From positions 1 to 64,000 of IMG/VR virus record IMGVR_UViG_3300017605_000706: a stretch of DNA of 64,000 nt; one strand, 5' to 3'. The position numbers and the translations under genes are program-made. Below are positions 8,049 to 16,401 of this stretch, in pieces (position 1 is the first letter of the stretch; every line of letters starts with the position of its first letter). The stretch comes from a virus. Below the pieces are notes generated by a model, which did not search any database, was not told where the DNA came from, and was given only the letters and a program-made list of their open reading frames with translations.

Positions 8049-8492
8049 TCACACTACAACACCTAGCGCCGTCTCCGCGAATTTACGAATCAAGGCGCGT
8101 TTCTTCTTGCAGTCTTTGACGTAGAAATCTCTGTTGGCGTCATTGTCCCAGCAAGACGGATTGGCGATGAAATCTGCGAGGGAGGCCGCGCGATCACGGA
8201 CGCGTCTGAGAATCAGACGCTGCTCTCCTCGCCATAGCATGTCGGCCTCGAGCGCCTTGTGCAGATATGGGACCGGCCCTAGCTTGCACATAGAAGCCAG
8301 GACGCGTTTCCGCGTCTTCGCGTCGCTTGACACAGACAACGCGTCTTCTAACTGGGCACGGCTCTTCTTGAGAGTCTTGGCCCACTTCTCAACGGCCTCA
8401 CACCACAAGGAAGACGCGATCGAATTGATCATCAACGCGTCACCGACGTCCTTGGGGACGCCGACAAAGTAGTTAACGCCGTCGGTTTTCAT
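8049..8492 (-). CDS. Helical basic hypothetical protein (147 aa)
   Basis: Helical and Lys/Arg-rich, starting MKTDGVNYFVGVPKDVGDAL. Overlaps the upstream gene end by 4 bases (ATGA). No recognised domain; the nearby genes are equally anonymous. Confidence 0.65.
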   Translation of the reverse strand: MKTDGVNYFVGVPKDVGDALMINSIASSLWCEAVEKWAKTLKKSRAQLEDALSVSSDAKTRKRVLASMCKLGPVPYLHKALEADMLWRGEQRLILRRVRDRAASLADFIANPSCWDNDANRDFYVKDCKKKRALIRKFAETALGVVV

Positions 8493-8920
8493 GCGACGTC
8501 CAGAGACTTCTGCTGCCTGGCACGAAGCTTAGCTGCTTCTGAGACAGCGGTGATAGCGTCCCCGAGATCAGGATAGTCGGCGGCCAACTCACACACACGA
8601 TTCAGGTCTCTTTTCGAGAGTGTCCCGCCGATCATGTAGGTGATCACCTCAAGCGCCCATCCGGGCTCTTGACCGGTCTCCTTGCACACAGAAGCCCAGA
8701 CTTTGCCCAGCGTACTGGTCGCCCTATTCAAGCGGTATGCTACCACGTTAGGAATATCTGGCAGGTCTCGGCAACCGCTCGCCACGAGCGCCTGCTCAAG
8801 GCGCTCGTGCGCGCCTGATACGTCGTTTGCCTTACCTGCGTCTCGGCGTTTAAGTTCACGCGCCAGGGCACGCGCAGCAGCAGTTACAGGATCCAGCGGC
8901 ATCTTTTTGGGTCGTGGCAT
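8489..8920 (-). CDS. Helical hypothetical protein (143 aa)
   Basis: Basic N-terminus MPRPKKMPLDP, then two long helices. A 146-base structured gap lies upstream. No recognised domain. Confidence 0.65.
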   Translation of the reverse strand: MPRPKKMPLDPVTAAARALARELKRRDAGKANDVSGAHERLEQALVASGCRDLPDIPNVVAYRLNRATSTLGKVWASVCKETGQEPGWALEVITYMIGGTLSKRDLNRVCELAADYPDLGDAITAVSEAAKLRARQQKSLDVA

Positions 8921-8941
8921 GATCCTACGACGGCCCGCCCG

Positions 8942-9012
8942 CCCACAAATTCAAAAACTGTGTGGGGGCGTCCTCTCAGGAATCAGGGCCCTGACTCGAC
9001 TAAGAGGACGCC
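8942..9012. repeat. Nested inverted repeats in a gap between minus-strand genes
   Basis: Three symmetric elements lie in one gap: CCCACA (8942-8947) with TGTGGG (8961-8966); a perfect 10-bp arm GGCGTCCTCT (8967-8976) with AGAGGACGCC (9003-9012); and inside the latter a perfect 12-bp palindrome TCAGGGCCCTGA (8983-8994). On the minus strand the 10-bp hairpin is followed about 10 bases later by TTTTT, so it could end transcription from 9067-9429 or act as an attenuator or protein site. The gap holds no gene. Confidence 0.6.
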
Positions 9013-9066
9013 ATGGGCGGCTTGTCCAGCCAAGACCCACCGCCATGCGAAGATCATAGCATGGAT

Positions 9067-9429
9067 CTACTTACCGCGCAAGCGATTTGCTTTCTCACAC
9101 TCGTTCGCGAAAGCCCTGAGATCAATAGCCATTTCACGCGTAGCGCCGTCGTTGACGCCCGCGATGGCATCGATCATCGCCGCCCACGCCCTGACCGCGT
9201 CGACAGGCCACGCCGAGATCTCAGCGCCCAGATTCGCCACAGCGTGCGCCATCGCAGGCACTGACGCGCGGATCAGACCCTTGAGATCTACCGTCTCTGG
9301 CGGCAGCTGGCACGCCCTCGCAAGGTCAAGATCCGCCGCTAGCTTGGCCGAGCGCTGGCGTTCCTCAGCCAGCGAGGCTCGCATCGCATCGTAGTCGTCC
9401 AGAGAAAGTGAAATTACCGGGCTACCCAT
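9067..9429 (-). CDS. Hypothetical protein (120 aa)
   Basis: Acidic, helical N-terminus (LDDYDAMRASLAEERQRSA) and Ala-rich helices. A 6-bp hairpin lies right at its start. No recognised family. Confidence 0.65.
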   Translation of the reverse strand: MGSPVISLSLDDYDAMRASLAEERQRSAKLAADLDLARACQLPPETVDLKGLIRASVPAMAHAVANLGAEISAWPVDAVRAWAAMIDAIAGVNDGATREMAIDLRAFANECEKANRLRGK

Positions 9430-9430
9430 A

Positions 9431-9450
9431 CTCTGTAGCTAACCACAGAG
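9431..9450. promoter_or_regulatory. Hairpin abutting the start codon of the 9067-9429 gene
   Basis: CTCTGT (9431-9436) and ACAGAG (9445-9450) form a 6-bp stem with an 8-base loop. On the minus strand it ends one base before the ATG at 9429 and includes the only GAG that could serve as ribosome binding site. It could therefore mask translation. Short stem, so modest confidence. Confidence 0.4.
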
Positions 9451-9460
9451 GTATGATCCG

Positions 9461-9796
9461 TCAATTATCCGATCCGAGAACCTTAACTGCGCTCAGGCAC
9501 GCATGGCACGTGCACTTGCCCGACAGCGCCGTTCTCTTGTGATGCGCGTCGATCATATCACTGAGCGCACCGCGGATCTCCTCCGTCTTGTCACGCAGGA
9601 GATCTCCTAGCAGCTCCGTGATCGCGCTGATCGCGCGGGATACCTCACGCTCGTCGCTGTCTCGACTGAACACGGGCTCGCACAGTGCGATGATCGACTC
9701 CACCGGCCAATCAGCGCTGACCTCGATCTTCTCAGCTTGACGGTCTAGCCGCATGACCATAAGAGGCTCGTAGAATCTTCTAGGGTTACCCGACAT
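9461..9796 (-). CDS. Hypothetical protein with CxCxxC tail (111 aa)
   Basis: ATG 9796 chosen because GGAG lies 5 bases upstream on the minus strand; a longer frame to 9865 would overlap the upstream gene. The C-terminus has KCTCHACLSAV, three Cys and a His that could bind zinc. The middle is helical and acidic. Confidence 0.7.
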   Translation of the reverse strand: MSGNPRRFYEPLMVMRLDRQAEKIEVSADWPVESIIALCEPVFSRDSDEREVSRAISAITELLGDLLRDKTEEIRGALSDMIDAHHKRTALSGKCTCHACLSAVKVLGSDN

Positions 9797-9809
9797 CGCA
9801 ACTCCTATA

Positions 9810-10070
9810 CTATAGGGTCGGCCTGACACTAGACGCACGTACCGACTGAGAATTCGGCGCGTCAATCGATACCCCCGATCGGCCAGGGCTGATCGCGAAG
9901 ATGTCGACCTGATCGATCCCTGCTCCGATCAGCTCAACGAGTTGCACGATATCCGTAAGCGCCACTGAACCTGTGACTACGATCACCGACCGTTCGGAGC
10001 CGCACTCCACAGATGTGGCTGCCGGTCCCCAGATGTCCCTTACGACAGTCAACAGGTTACGGCTCGTCAT
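9810..10070 (-). CDS. Hypothetical protein (86 aa)
   Basis: Mixed alpha/beta composition with GPAATSVECGSERSVIVVTG; ends in a Ser/Arg-rich tail. Lies directly downstream of the replicative helicase gene (10148-12094) and shares its strand. No recognised family. Confidence 0.6.
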   Translation of the reverse strand: MTSRNLLTVVRDIWGPAATSVECGSERSVIVVTGSVALTDIVQLVELIGAGIDQVDIFAISPGRSGVSIDAPNSQSVRASSVRPTL

Positions 10071-10147
10071 ACGTTTTACGAGCGTAGCAGGGGTTACAGG
10101 GATTACACCATAGCCGCTGTAGGGTGAACCCTGTTAACTGCCTTCAG

Positions 10148-12094
10148 TTACTCGACAGGCTCAATCTTATAGTAGAAAACAGACCCCTTGACCTCCGTTT
10201 CAACCATGAACGAGGTCGTAATGCTCGCTTCTTTTAGTTTGCGATGCATCGTGATCGGCTGCTTGACAAAGTGTCGACCGTTAGCAGTCGCGACCTCGCT
10301 AAGCTCCTTGTACAGGTCACTCTGACTGATCAAACGACCTACGTTACTTGTCGTGTTCAGCCAGAGAGCGAGTACGTCCTTGATGACGTCACCCTCGGCG
10401 ACGAACGCCTCACGTTCACGCTGACAGGCCTCGAGCATCGAGTCGATCTCGTCGGCGGTCCGGCCGAGTACGTGACCGATCACGTGCGCCATGACGGTAA
10501 AGTCCGCCATACGGTGCTTGCGATTCCGCACAGCAGCCGATGCTGCGATCTTGCCCTCGCGTAGGACTGCCACGATCCTGTTTAGGTACCAAAGCCACTC
10601 ACCAAAGAGCTGGCCGCGCTTATGCCCAACCTCTTGCTCGAGGTCGCTCGATCGCCCGAAGTCGTTCTCACGGCGATCCAGTTTGAGCAGAAGACATCGG
10701 TCCGCGACATCAGGACGCCTGAATGTCACCGGCGATCTCGAGCTGACGGCGAGAAAAGCCGTCGGCTTGATCTTCACGATCTCGTCGTCGGTGTAGAGCT
10801 TCCTCTTCTGCCACTCACCGCTCGTCGTGTACGCGCAGATCGCGTCCTGAAGCCACGGTATGTACGTGTCGATGTTGTCCATGAAGCCGATCGGCGTTCG
10901 CGCGATCTGAACACTGAACTCGCGCTCGTCACCTTTGCCGATGATCAGCGCCGATCGGCGACCATGGAGCGCCATCTGAACGAGCTGTAGCGCCGTCGAC
11001 TTACCTGATCCTTGGGGGCCGTCGACGAGCAGAATAGGCTTCGCCGGAAACAGATCCGGGAACGCGAGCGCGAAGATCCAGATTGAAAATAGCAACCTCT
11101 GTTGGTGCCCTGCCATGCCGCCACCGGTCGTCTTGGCCCAGCACAGATCCGTCAAGAACGGCAAGAGCACGCCGTTCGGGCCCACCACCACGTCTTCTTC
11201 CTTGGGCGCGACGCCGTCATCATCGTCGGCGAACAGCATCTCTTGTCCGTTGGGGATGATCTCGAGGCCTTCATCCTCTCCAAGACTGCCTTTGATCTTC
11301 CAAAGAGATCCGTCGTACCGATTCACGTAGAGCGTCTTGCGATCTTCGCTCCACGCGACAAACCGTCTTACACTTCTCTCCTTGCCGAAGCACGTGCAGA
11401 AAGCCTGCATTTGGTTGACGATCGCACCGCCGTACCCGCGACCGTCCGACGCATTCAAATTATAGTGATACCAAAGGTGCGCAGCGAAGCGCCGATTACG
11501 ACTGTCGATCGGTACGACCGTGTTCGTACGACCGAAGACGATATAGGGTAGTCCGTTAGGCGCCACGCGCAGAAATCGCGCCCCTGTCTGCTGCTCGTTC
11601 TGCAACACCATGCGAAAGATAGACTGCGCGATCGCTTCCTTGTTGCCTTGCAAACGCTTGTCGTAGCGAATGCCGTCGATACCGAACCGCGTGATCGCCG
11701 CGTTGGTTCCCGGCCCGGCGACCGTGACCGCTGGATCCGGCGCCAACGCTGCAGCGGCTTCTTGCGCCTGCAAAACCTCCGTGACGATCGTCAGAACATC
11801 GGGCGGCGCAGGTGGCGGCGGGATCGGCTCGAGGTCCTCGACCAACGCGAGCGGAGGCCTTGACTGGCCAAAGCCCGGCGCAGGCGTCGGCGTGAGGTAG
11901 ATCCTCTTCAGGATCTCCGCGTCACGCGCTCCTACGAAGACAGTTGTACCGGTTGGGTCCGAAAGAAATACGGCGTCGTCTACCTTACCTTTTTTCTTCT
12001 TACCGCCACCGGCGCTACTATCGCCTGCGTCCTCGTAGTCTGGATCTACATCCAGGTACTCGTCGGACCAGACTAGATCATCAGACATCGCCAT
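10148..12094 (-). CDS. P-loop replicative helicase/ATPase (648 aa)
   Basis: Likely the replication-fork helicase. Walker A is GPQGSGKST (359-367). A Walker B-like GFMDNIDTY follows, then a sensor-type LAVSSRSPVTFRRPDVADR with a candidate arginine finger. The 130-residue N-terminus is low-complexity (acidic, Lys patch, then Pro-rich), followed by a domain about 140-320 with no recognised catalytic motif, which may replace a primase or origin-binding domain. The layout resembles phage and plasmid D5/SF3-like or DUF927-type helicases, which I cannot separate by eye. Divergent from the SNF2 gene at 12129 with only 34 bases between. Confidence 0.78.
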   Translation of the reverse strand: MAMSDDLVWSDEYLDVDPDYEDAGDSSAGGGKKKKGKVDDAVFLSDPTGTTVFVGARDAEILKRIYLTPTPAPGFGQSRPPLALVEDLEPIPPPPAPPDVLTIVTEVLQAQEAAAALAPDPAVTVAGPGTNAAITRFGIDGIRYDKRLQGNKEAIAQSIFRMVLQNEQQTGARFLRVAPNGLPYIVFGRTNTVVPIDSRNRRFAAHLWYHYNLNASDGRGYGGAIVNQMQAFCTCFGKERSVRRFVAWSEDRKTLYVNRYDGSLWKIKGSLGEDEGLEIIPNGQEMLFADDDDGVAPKEEDVVVGPNGVLLPFLTDLCWAKTTGGGMAGHQQRLLFSIWIFALAFPDLFPAKPILLVDGPQGSGKSTALQLVQMALHGRRSALIIGKGDEREFSVQIARTPIGFMDNIDTYIPWLQDAICAYTTSGEWQKRKLYTDDEIVKIKPTAFLAVSSRSPVTFRRPDVADRCLLLKLDRRENDFGRSSDLEQEVGHKRGQLFGEWLWYLNRIVAVLREGKIAASAAVRNRKHRMADFTVMAHVIGHVLGRTADEIDSMLEACQREREAFVAEGDVIKDVLALWLNTTSNVGRLISQSDLYKELSEVATANGRHFVKQPITMHRKLKEASITTSFMVETEVKGSVFYYKIEPVE

Positions 12095-12128
12095 CGTTCA
12101 GAGGGATCGAGTAAGTACCAAAACTGAC

Positions 12129-13739
12129 GTGCTACCCAAGGCAGCTAAACCAGACTGGTTCATCATTCCACGCAGCTGGTCGCGAGAGATCGACACGTTG
12201 CGTAAGAGCCCGCAGATTCAGTTCCTGTCGGAGTCCAAGGCCGCAGTCCATCTTTCGCACCTTCCGCTGATAACGCATCGGTCTGAAGTCCAGCAGACGA
12301 TCGCAGCGTTGGGCGCTCCCCAGATCAGCCGGACCGTTAGCCAGGACAACCTTTCTACTACAACGCTGCGACACCTGGAAGCGCTCTCGGCGGCAGGCAT
12401 CACGCCGAGGGCTCATCAGCTCGATATCCCGCGATTCGTTGCAACCCGACGCGGCGCCCTCATAGGTGACATGATGAGGACCGGCAAGACGGCCTCGAGC
12501 CTTCTGTGCCACGATCCCAGCGCTGGTAAGCTACTCGTCGTCGCGCCCTTGCCCACGCGCGAGGGCTGGCTGCGCTGGATCAACGCGATGTTCCCCAACG
12601 CTAGCACGTTCGTTGCGAAGGGCAAAGAGTACGATCCCGCTGTCTCAGAAGCAGACATCGTCTGGATCAACTACGACGTCTTGTCGCACTGGCGCGCTCT
12701 CGTAACGCTGCCTATCGGACTCGCCATCTTCGACGAAGCTCACCTGCTCTCGAATCACACCGCGCAGCGATCCTCGTCCGCGCTCATGCTCGCGACGAAA
12801 GCGCAGAAGACGCTGCTCCTGTCGGGCACGCCGCTTTGGAACAAGCCCGTCAACCTCTGGACGTTGTGCAACCTGATCGCTCCCGGCGCCTTCGGTTCGT
12901 ACGACGACTTCGGCAGTCGCTATGGCGCGCCAGAGCAGACCATGTACGGCCGCGTCTACAAGGGTGTCTCGAACGCTGAGGAACTCGAGGCGCGTTTCAG
13001 CTCGATCCAGATTGCCCGCTCATGGAAAGACGTCTCCGACAACGTTCCCGCGATCGAGCGCAGCACTGAGACCGTTCCGCTCTCGCAAGCTCAGCTCGAT
13101 CAGATAGACCGCGCTGTCTTCTCGGTAAAAGCCGCCCCTGGTAAGGGCGTCAAGGCCTTCCTAGCTGAGCTTGCACGATACCGCAAAGCCTTGGGGAAAG
13201 TCAAGGCGAAGACGGCGATCGAGTGGCTTCAGTGTGTCAACGAGCCCGTCGTCGTCTGGGCGTGGCACAAGGAAGTCGCCAAGGAGATCGCCGAAGGCTG
13301 CCACGGCTATCTAGTCACCGGCGACACGCCTCCTGAAGAGCGCGCGACGATCTTCGAAGCATGGGCCAAAGAGAACAGGCCTCTTGTCATGAGCATCTCA
13401 GTTGGCCAAGTTGGCTTGGATCTATCTCATGCGCGCCTTGCGCTCTTCTGCGAAGTTGACTGGACCCCGGCTGTTCTGGCTCAGACTGAAATGCGCGTGT
13501 TTAGCCCAGTGCGTCCGATGGCTGTCGTATACTTGGTCGCGGACCACCCATCTGAGCAGACTATGATCAAAGCCCTCTGGCGTAAGATAGACAACGCGCA
13601 GCAAATCGGCGTAGCTGCATCAGAAGGCGCGATCGACGTCCTCTGTGAAGCCTTCGGGATCGGTTACTCGAACTTCGATAAGCTTGCTGCCGCAGGCAAT
13701 CTTGATCGCCTCATGGCCGACGCGCTTAGCCATCAATGA
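12129..13739 (+). CDS. SNF2-type helicase/translocase (536 aa)
   Basis: Superfamily 2 SNF2-like ATPase acting on double-stranded DNA. Motif I is GDMMRTGKT (113-121, usually GDEMGLGKT); motif II IFDEAHLL; motif III LLLSGTPLWNKP followed by the SNF2-typical NLWTLCNLIAPG. Motif VI is degenerate (QTEMRVFSPVRP, not QAxDRxHRIGQ). GTG start at 12129. A second, more canonical SNF2 protein is encoded at 25867; the two are distant. In phages such proteins sit with replication or recombination genes, as here. Confidence 0.85.
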   Translation: MLPKAAKPDWFIIPRSWSREIDTLRKSPQIQFLSESKAAVHLSHLPLITHRSEVQQTIAALGAPQISRTVSQDNLSTTTLRHLEALSAAGITPRAHQLDIPRFVATRRGALIGDMMRTGKTASSLLCHDPSAGKLLVVAPLPTREGWLRWINAMFPNASTFVAKGKEYDPAVSEADIVWINYDVLSHWRALVTLPIGLAIFDEAHLLSNHTAQRSSSALMLATKAQKTLLLSGTPLWNKPVNLWTLCNLIAPGAFGSYDDFGSRYGAPEQTMYGRVYKGVSNAEELEARFSSIQIARSWKDVSDNVPAIERSTETVPLSQAQLDQIDRAVFSVKAAPGKGVKAFLAELARYRKALGKVKAKTAIEWLQCVNEPVVVWAWHKEVAKEIAEGCHGYLVTGDTPPEERATIFEAWAKENRPLVMSISVGQVGLDLSHARLALFCEVDWTPAVLAQTEMRVFSPVRPMAVVYLVADHPSEQTMIKALWRKIDNAQQIGVAASEGAIDVLCEAFGIGYSNFDKLAAAGNLDRLMADALSHQ

Positions 13740-14167
13740 ACTGGGGGCCTTATCTAGCTGCTCGCGCAGCACAAGCGTTTCCGGGCATTCTGCTTTTGCG
13801 CGCTGTCAAAGACAGAGATGGTTCTATCTACTTGGACAAGACAACGATCTGGGCTGATTTTATGGCCTATCGGGGTCTCGTCTGGGCGTTCTCGGGTGGC
13901 GTAACGCAAAATCCATATCGTGCTGGCTACGGTCTAGGCCGCCACAAAGACCTGTTGGTGATTACGCGAAGAGTGCTGAGCCGTCCTGTCTGTAACCACT
14001 CAGACGCGGTCCATGTCGTTGACAGTTACTACCCCGAGCTAGCTGCTTGGCTTGGTACGATCAACGTACGTTCCGTAGACAGCCTTCCGTTCGAGTTGCA
14101 CGCGATCGACGATCTCGCAGCGCGTCGTGCGGCAGGGAAGGCTTACGTAGCGGCTAGCCTCGATTAG
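13736..14167 (+). CDS. PWEIH-family paralogue 5 (143 aa)
   Basis: Landmarks MAYRGLVWAF and SVDSLPFELHAIDD, the latter with Trp replaced by Phe. ATGA overlap with the SNF2 gene suggests translational coupling to it. Converges with the gene at 14154, whose protein also carries a YRG element. Confidence 0.72.
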   Translation: MNWGPYLAARAAQAFPGILLLRAVKDRDGSIYLDKTTIWADFMAYRGLVWAFSGGVTQNPYRAGYGLGRHKDLLVITRRVLSRPVCNHSDAVHVVDSYYPELAAWLGTINVRSVDSLPFELHAIDDLAARRAAGKAYVAASLD

Positions 14168-14936
14168 GGACGACGGCCACGTACGCGCTTGGGTTGTCGG
14201 TTTGCTGCTCTTCAAACTTTGGGCTCTTTGCTCGAGTAAAGATCTCGCCTCGAATCGATCCGAACTCAACTTCGATCGGAATCAGCGCCCACGCCCCCAC
14301 AAGCTCCTCTGCAGGGAGAGGCCCAACAGTCGCCCGCTCTCCTTCGGGCACTTCTTTGTGGTCACGGTGCCCGATCGTGAGCGCTTTGGGCGCGGCGATG
14401 ACAACCGCAGGCGTCTCGAACCCGGGCTTGTACGGCCACGGGGCAAAACCGTTTGCGTAGTACGCAGCCGTCGAAAAATCGTCGCCCCACAACGTCAAGT
14501 TGTCTTGGCCTATGTTGTAGTTTCCGAAGCTCTGAACGAACCCTGTCTTTCGGATGGCCGCCCACTCCTCCCATGCCATACCTCGATAGACCAAGTTTCG
14601 ATCGCTTGTCACGGCATCGAGATAGTGCGCTACTGGGATCGCGTGTACAGGCGCATCCCGTACCAGAGACTTTCGGCCGTACTCGCTTGTTATGACCTGG
14701 CCACGACCACGAGGAACGACTTCGATATGTAGATCGATGGTCGATCCTCTGGCCTCGAACCCGATCACAGTAAATTTGTATCTTCGCGCCGCGAACTGGG
14801 CCCGTAACGGATCGGTGTTATTTCGCGTCATCCAGAGCGTGAACAGCTCGTCGACTTGATGGAAGAGCTGCGAGTCCGCTCCGACCGCGTTGATCAGCAT
14901 CCTCAGCACCTTACACTGCGCCAGAAGAAAACTCAA
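14154..14936 (-). CDS. Possible ADP-ribosyltransferase-like fold protein (260 aa)
   Basis: The middle carries NLVYRGMAWEEWAAIRKTGF, then a Thr/Ser-rich GDDFSTAAYYANG and PAVVIAAPK. This order (YRG, Ser/Thr strand, later acidic strand near the C-terminus) resembles the R-S-E layout of ADP-ribosyltransferases, and I recall similar proteins in phages, but catalytic assignment is uncertain. The N-terminal 90 residues are a separate domain. If it is an ART it could modify host proteins early in infection; the evidence is motif resemblance only. Confidence 0.6.
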   Translation of the reverse strand: MSFLLAQCKVLRMLINAVGADSQLFHQVDELFTLWMTRNNTDPLRAQFAARRYKFTVIGFEARGSTIDLHIEVVPRGRGQVITSEYGRKSLVRDAPVHAIPVAHYLDAVTSDRNLVYRGMAWEEWAAIRKTGFVQSFGNYNIGQDNLTLWGDDFSTAAYYANGFAPWPYKPGFETPAVVIAAPKALTIGHRDHKEVPEGERATVGPLPAEELVGAWALIPIEVEFGSIRGEIFTRAKSPKFEEQQTDNPSAYVAVVPNRG

Positions 14937-15038
14937 CTATGGACCTAGCGTAACGTCAGATGGTGGTGATACTGCTGGTCCTCGCGTAACGAGAGCCGTC
15001 TAGCCAACGGTTCTTTCTCCGTCGGGAAACGAGTCAGG

Positions 15039-16151
15039 ATGCCAACCTGTATCTTGTGCAGCGAAGCTTTGTCTCAAAGCTCCCACGATCTTCTCTGGTT
15101 GCACCCGGAGAGTGATCAGTGCCTTGTCCGGATCACGGACAGCCACGGCGTGTCAGTCGACGCGCGTTTTGAAGTCGACGCAGACGGTACGATCTGGGAC
15201 ACGCACCCGGCGCCTAGCGTCACACCGCGTCAAGAGATCGTCGCTGCGTTCAAGCAGTTTGGCGGGAACCTCTTCACGTCGTTCGACACAGCGGTAAACG
15301 ATCTATTTGACGCGCACGGGCTTCCCCGCCTCGGTGGCGCGTCGGGCGACAGCGGCTGGTCAGCGTACTCGACACTTCAGAAGTGTCCTTATCTGTACAA
15401 GCGCAAGTACATCGATAAGAGACCCGATCCGTACGCGCCGGCTGAGTCTGATGACACGAAGAACTCTGCGCCTGCTCTCGAGATCGGCTCGATGGTGCAC
15501 TTGTACCTCGCCTGTTTCTATCAGCTGCAGATTGACGATAAGTATCCGTTGACGGCGAACCTGTGTCACGAGTACTTCTGCGAACGGGGCGTGAATCCTG
15601 AGTCGACGGAGATGGCCAAGAAGGTCTATGACGGCTATCTCGTCGAGTACGCAGACGAGCCGTTGAGGCCGCTCGCCGTTGAGTATCTGAACGTTGACCC
15701 TCACACCAAGTCTAGCTGTCGCTACGACTTGATCGTGGAAGTCACGGAGCACACGACGAACTATCCCAAGGGCGTCTACAACATGGACCACAAGATCATG
15801 TCGAAGGCGGACTACGCCACCATGAACGGATGGTTCAACAACGGCGAAATCATCGGCCAGATGATGTTGTACCAGAAGAACAGGCTAGATCTGCGATTTG
15901 GCCCTCTTGCTGGCAGCCTGATCAATCTCGGGTTCAAGACGAAGGTCCCGAAATTTCACCGTGTCTACGTTCCCGTGAAAGAGTGGCAGCTCGAAGCTCA
16001 CGCTAAGGATCTCGCGTACTGGAGTGCGCAACGATCAACGTATCGGTCGCTGGGCGTGTGGCCAAGGGCGCGAAACTCTTGCCAGGCTGTCTACGGCCTT
16101 TGCAGCGAGTTTGACTGGTGTTCATCTGATTCGAACCCCGACAATGCCTAA
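15039..16151 (+). CDS. Cas4/RecB-like PD-(D/E)XK nuclease (370 aa)
   Basis: Nuclease of the RecB/Cas4 group. Signs in order: N-terminal CILC; GWSAYSTLQKCPYLYKRKYI with the first cluster Cys; EIGSMVHLYL; the catalytic region with YDLIV and YNMDHKIMSKA (Asp and Lys); GQMMLYQ, the QxxxY motif; and a C-terminal CQAVYGLCSEFDWC supplying three Cys. One N-terminal and three C-terminal Cys is the usual 4Fe-4S arrangement. It is first in a run with an AAA ATPase and an ssDNA-binding protein, a common phage recombination/replication set. Confidence 0.85.
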   Translation: MPTCILCSEALSQSSHDLLWLHPESDQCLVRITDSHGVSVDARFEVDADGTIWDTHPAPSVTPRQEIVAAFKQFGGNLFTSFDTAVNDLFDAHGLPRLGGASGDSGWSAYSTLQKCPYLYKRKYIDKRPDPYAPAESDDTKNSAPALEIGSMVHLYLACFYQLQIDDKYPLTANLCHEYFCERGVNPESTEMAKKVYDGYLVEYADEPLRPLAVEYLNVDPHTKSSCRYDLIVEVTEHTTNYPKGVYNMDHKIMSKADYATMNGWFNNGEIIGQMMLYQKNRLDLRFGPLAGSLINLGFKTKVPKFHRVYVPVKEWQLEAHAKDLAYWSAQRSTYRSLGVWPRARNSCQAVYGLCSEFDWCSSDSNPDNA

Positions 16152-16401
16152 TCTCAAGAAGCTCGAGATACTTGACGTCGACATCGATCACGTCGCGCCT
16201 GAAGATGCGTGCCGCGATGATGCGTGTCCGATCGTCGAGCTACACGCCAAGCACACCGTGTACACACCGAGGGGCAAAGCCCCGACGAAGTGCCCGCTGT
16301 GCAAAGCCACTTACGATAAGTCTGCTGCGGCCTGCCTCACCTGCGGTTGGACGCGGGCATTAGGCCGTCCCAAGCGTCCACACCGGAGAACAAGAGAATG
16401 A
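16144..16401 (+). CDS. Small zinc-ribbon protein (85 aa)
   Basis: ATG overlaps the nuclease stop by 8 bases. Contains CRDDACPIVELH (N-terminal) and CPLCKATYDKSAAACLTCGW, a two-CxxC zinc ribbon. The CRDxxCPxxxxH element recurs in the protein at 17880 with a similar upstream context, so the two share a domain. Ends in a basic tail. Probably binds DNA or a replication partner. Confidence 0.72.
   Translation: MPNLKKLEILDVDIDHVAPEDACRDDACPIVELHAKHTVYTPRGKAPTKCPLCKATYDKSAAACLTCGWTRALGRPKRPHRRTRE

Noticed and set aside
9801-9822. CTATACTATAGGG resembles the 3' half of a T7-type promoter
   Set aside because: It lies at the start region of a minus-strand gene, points the wrong way, lacks the full T7 consensus and has no second copy that I saw.
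10071-10147. Shared GGGTTACAG word upstream of two minus-strand genes (10091 and 58202)
   Set aside because: Nine bases in common in 64 kb is close to chance; flanks do not align.
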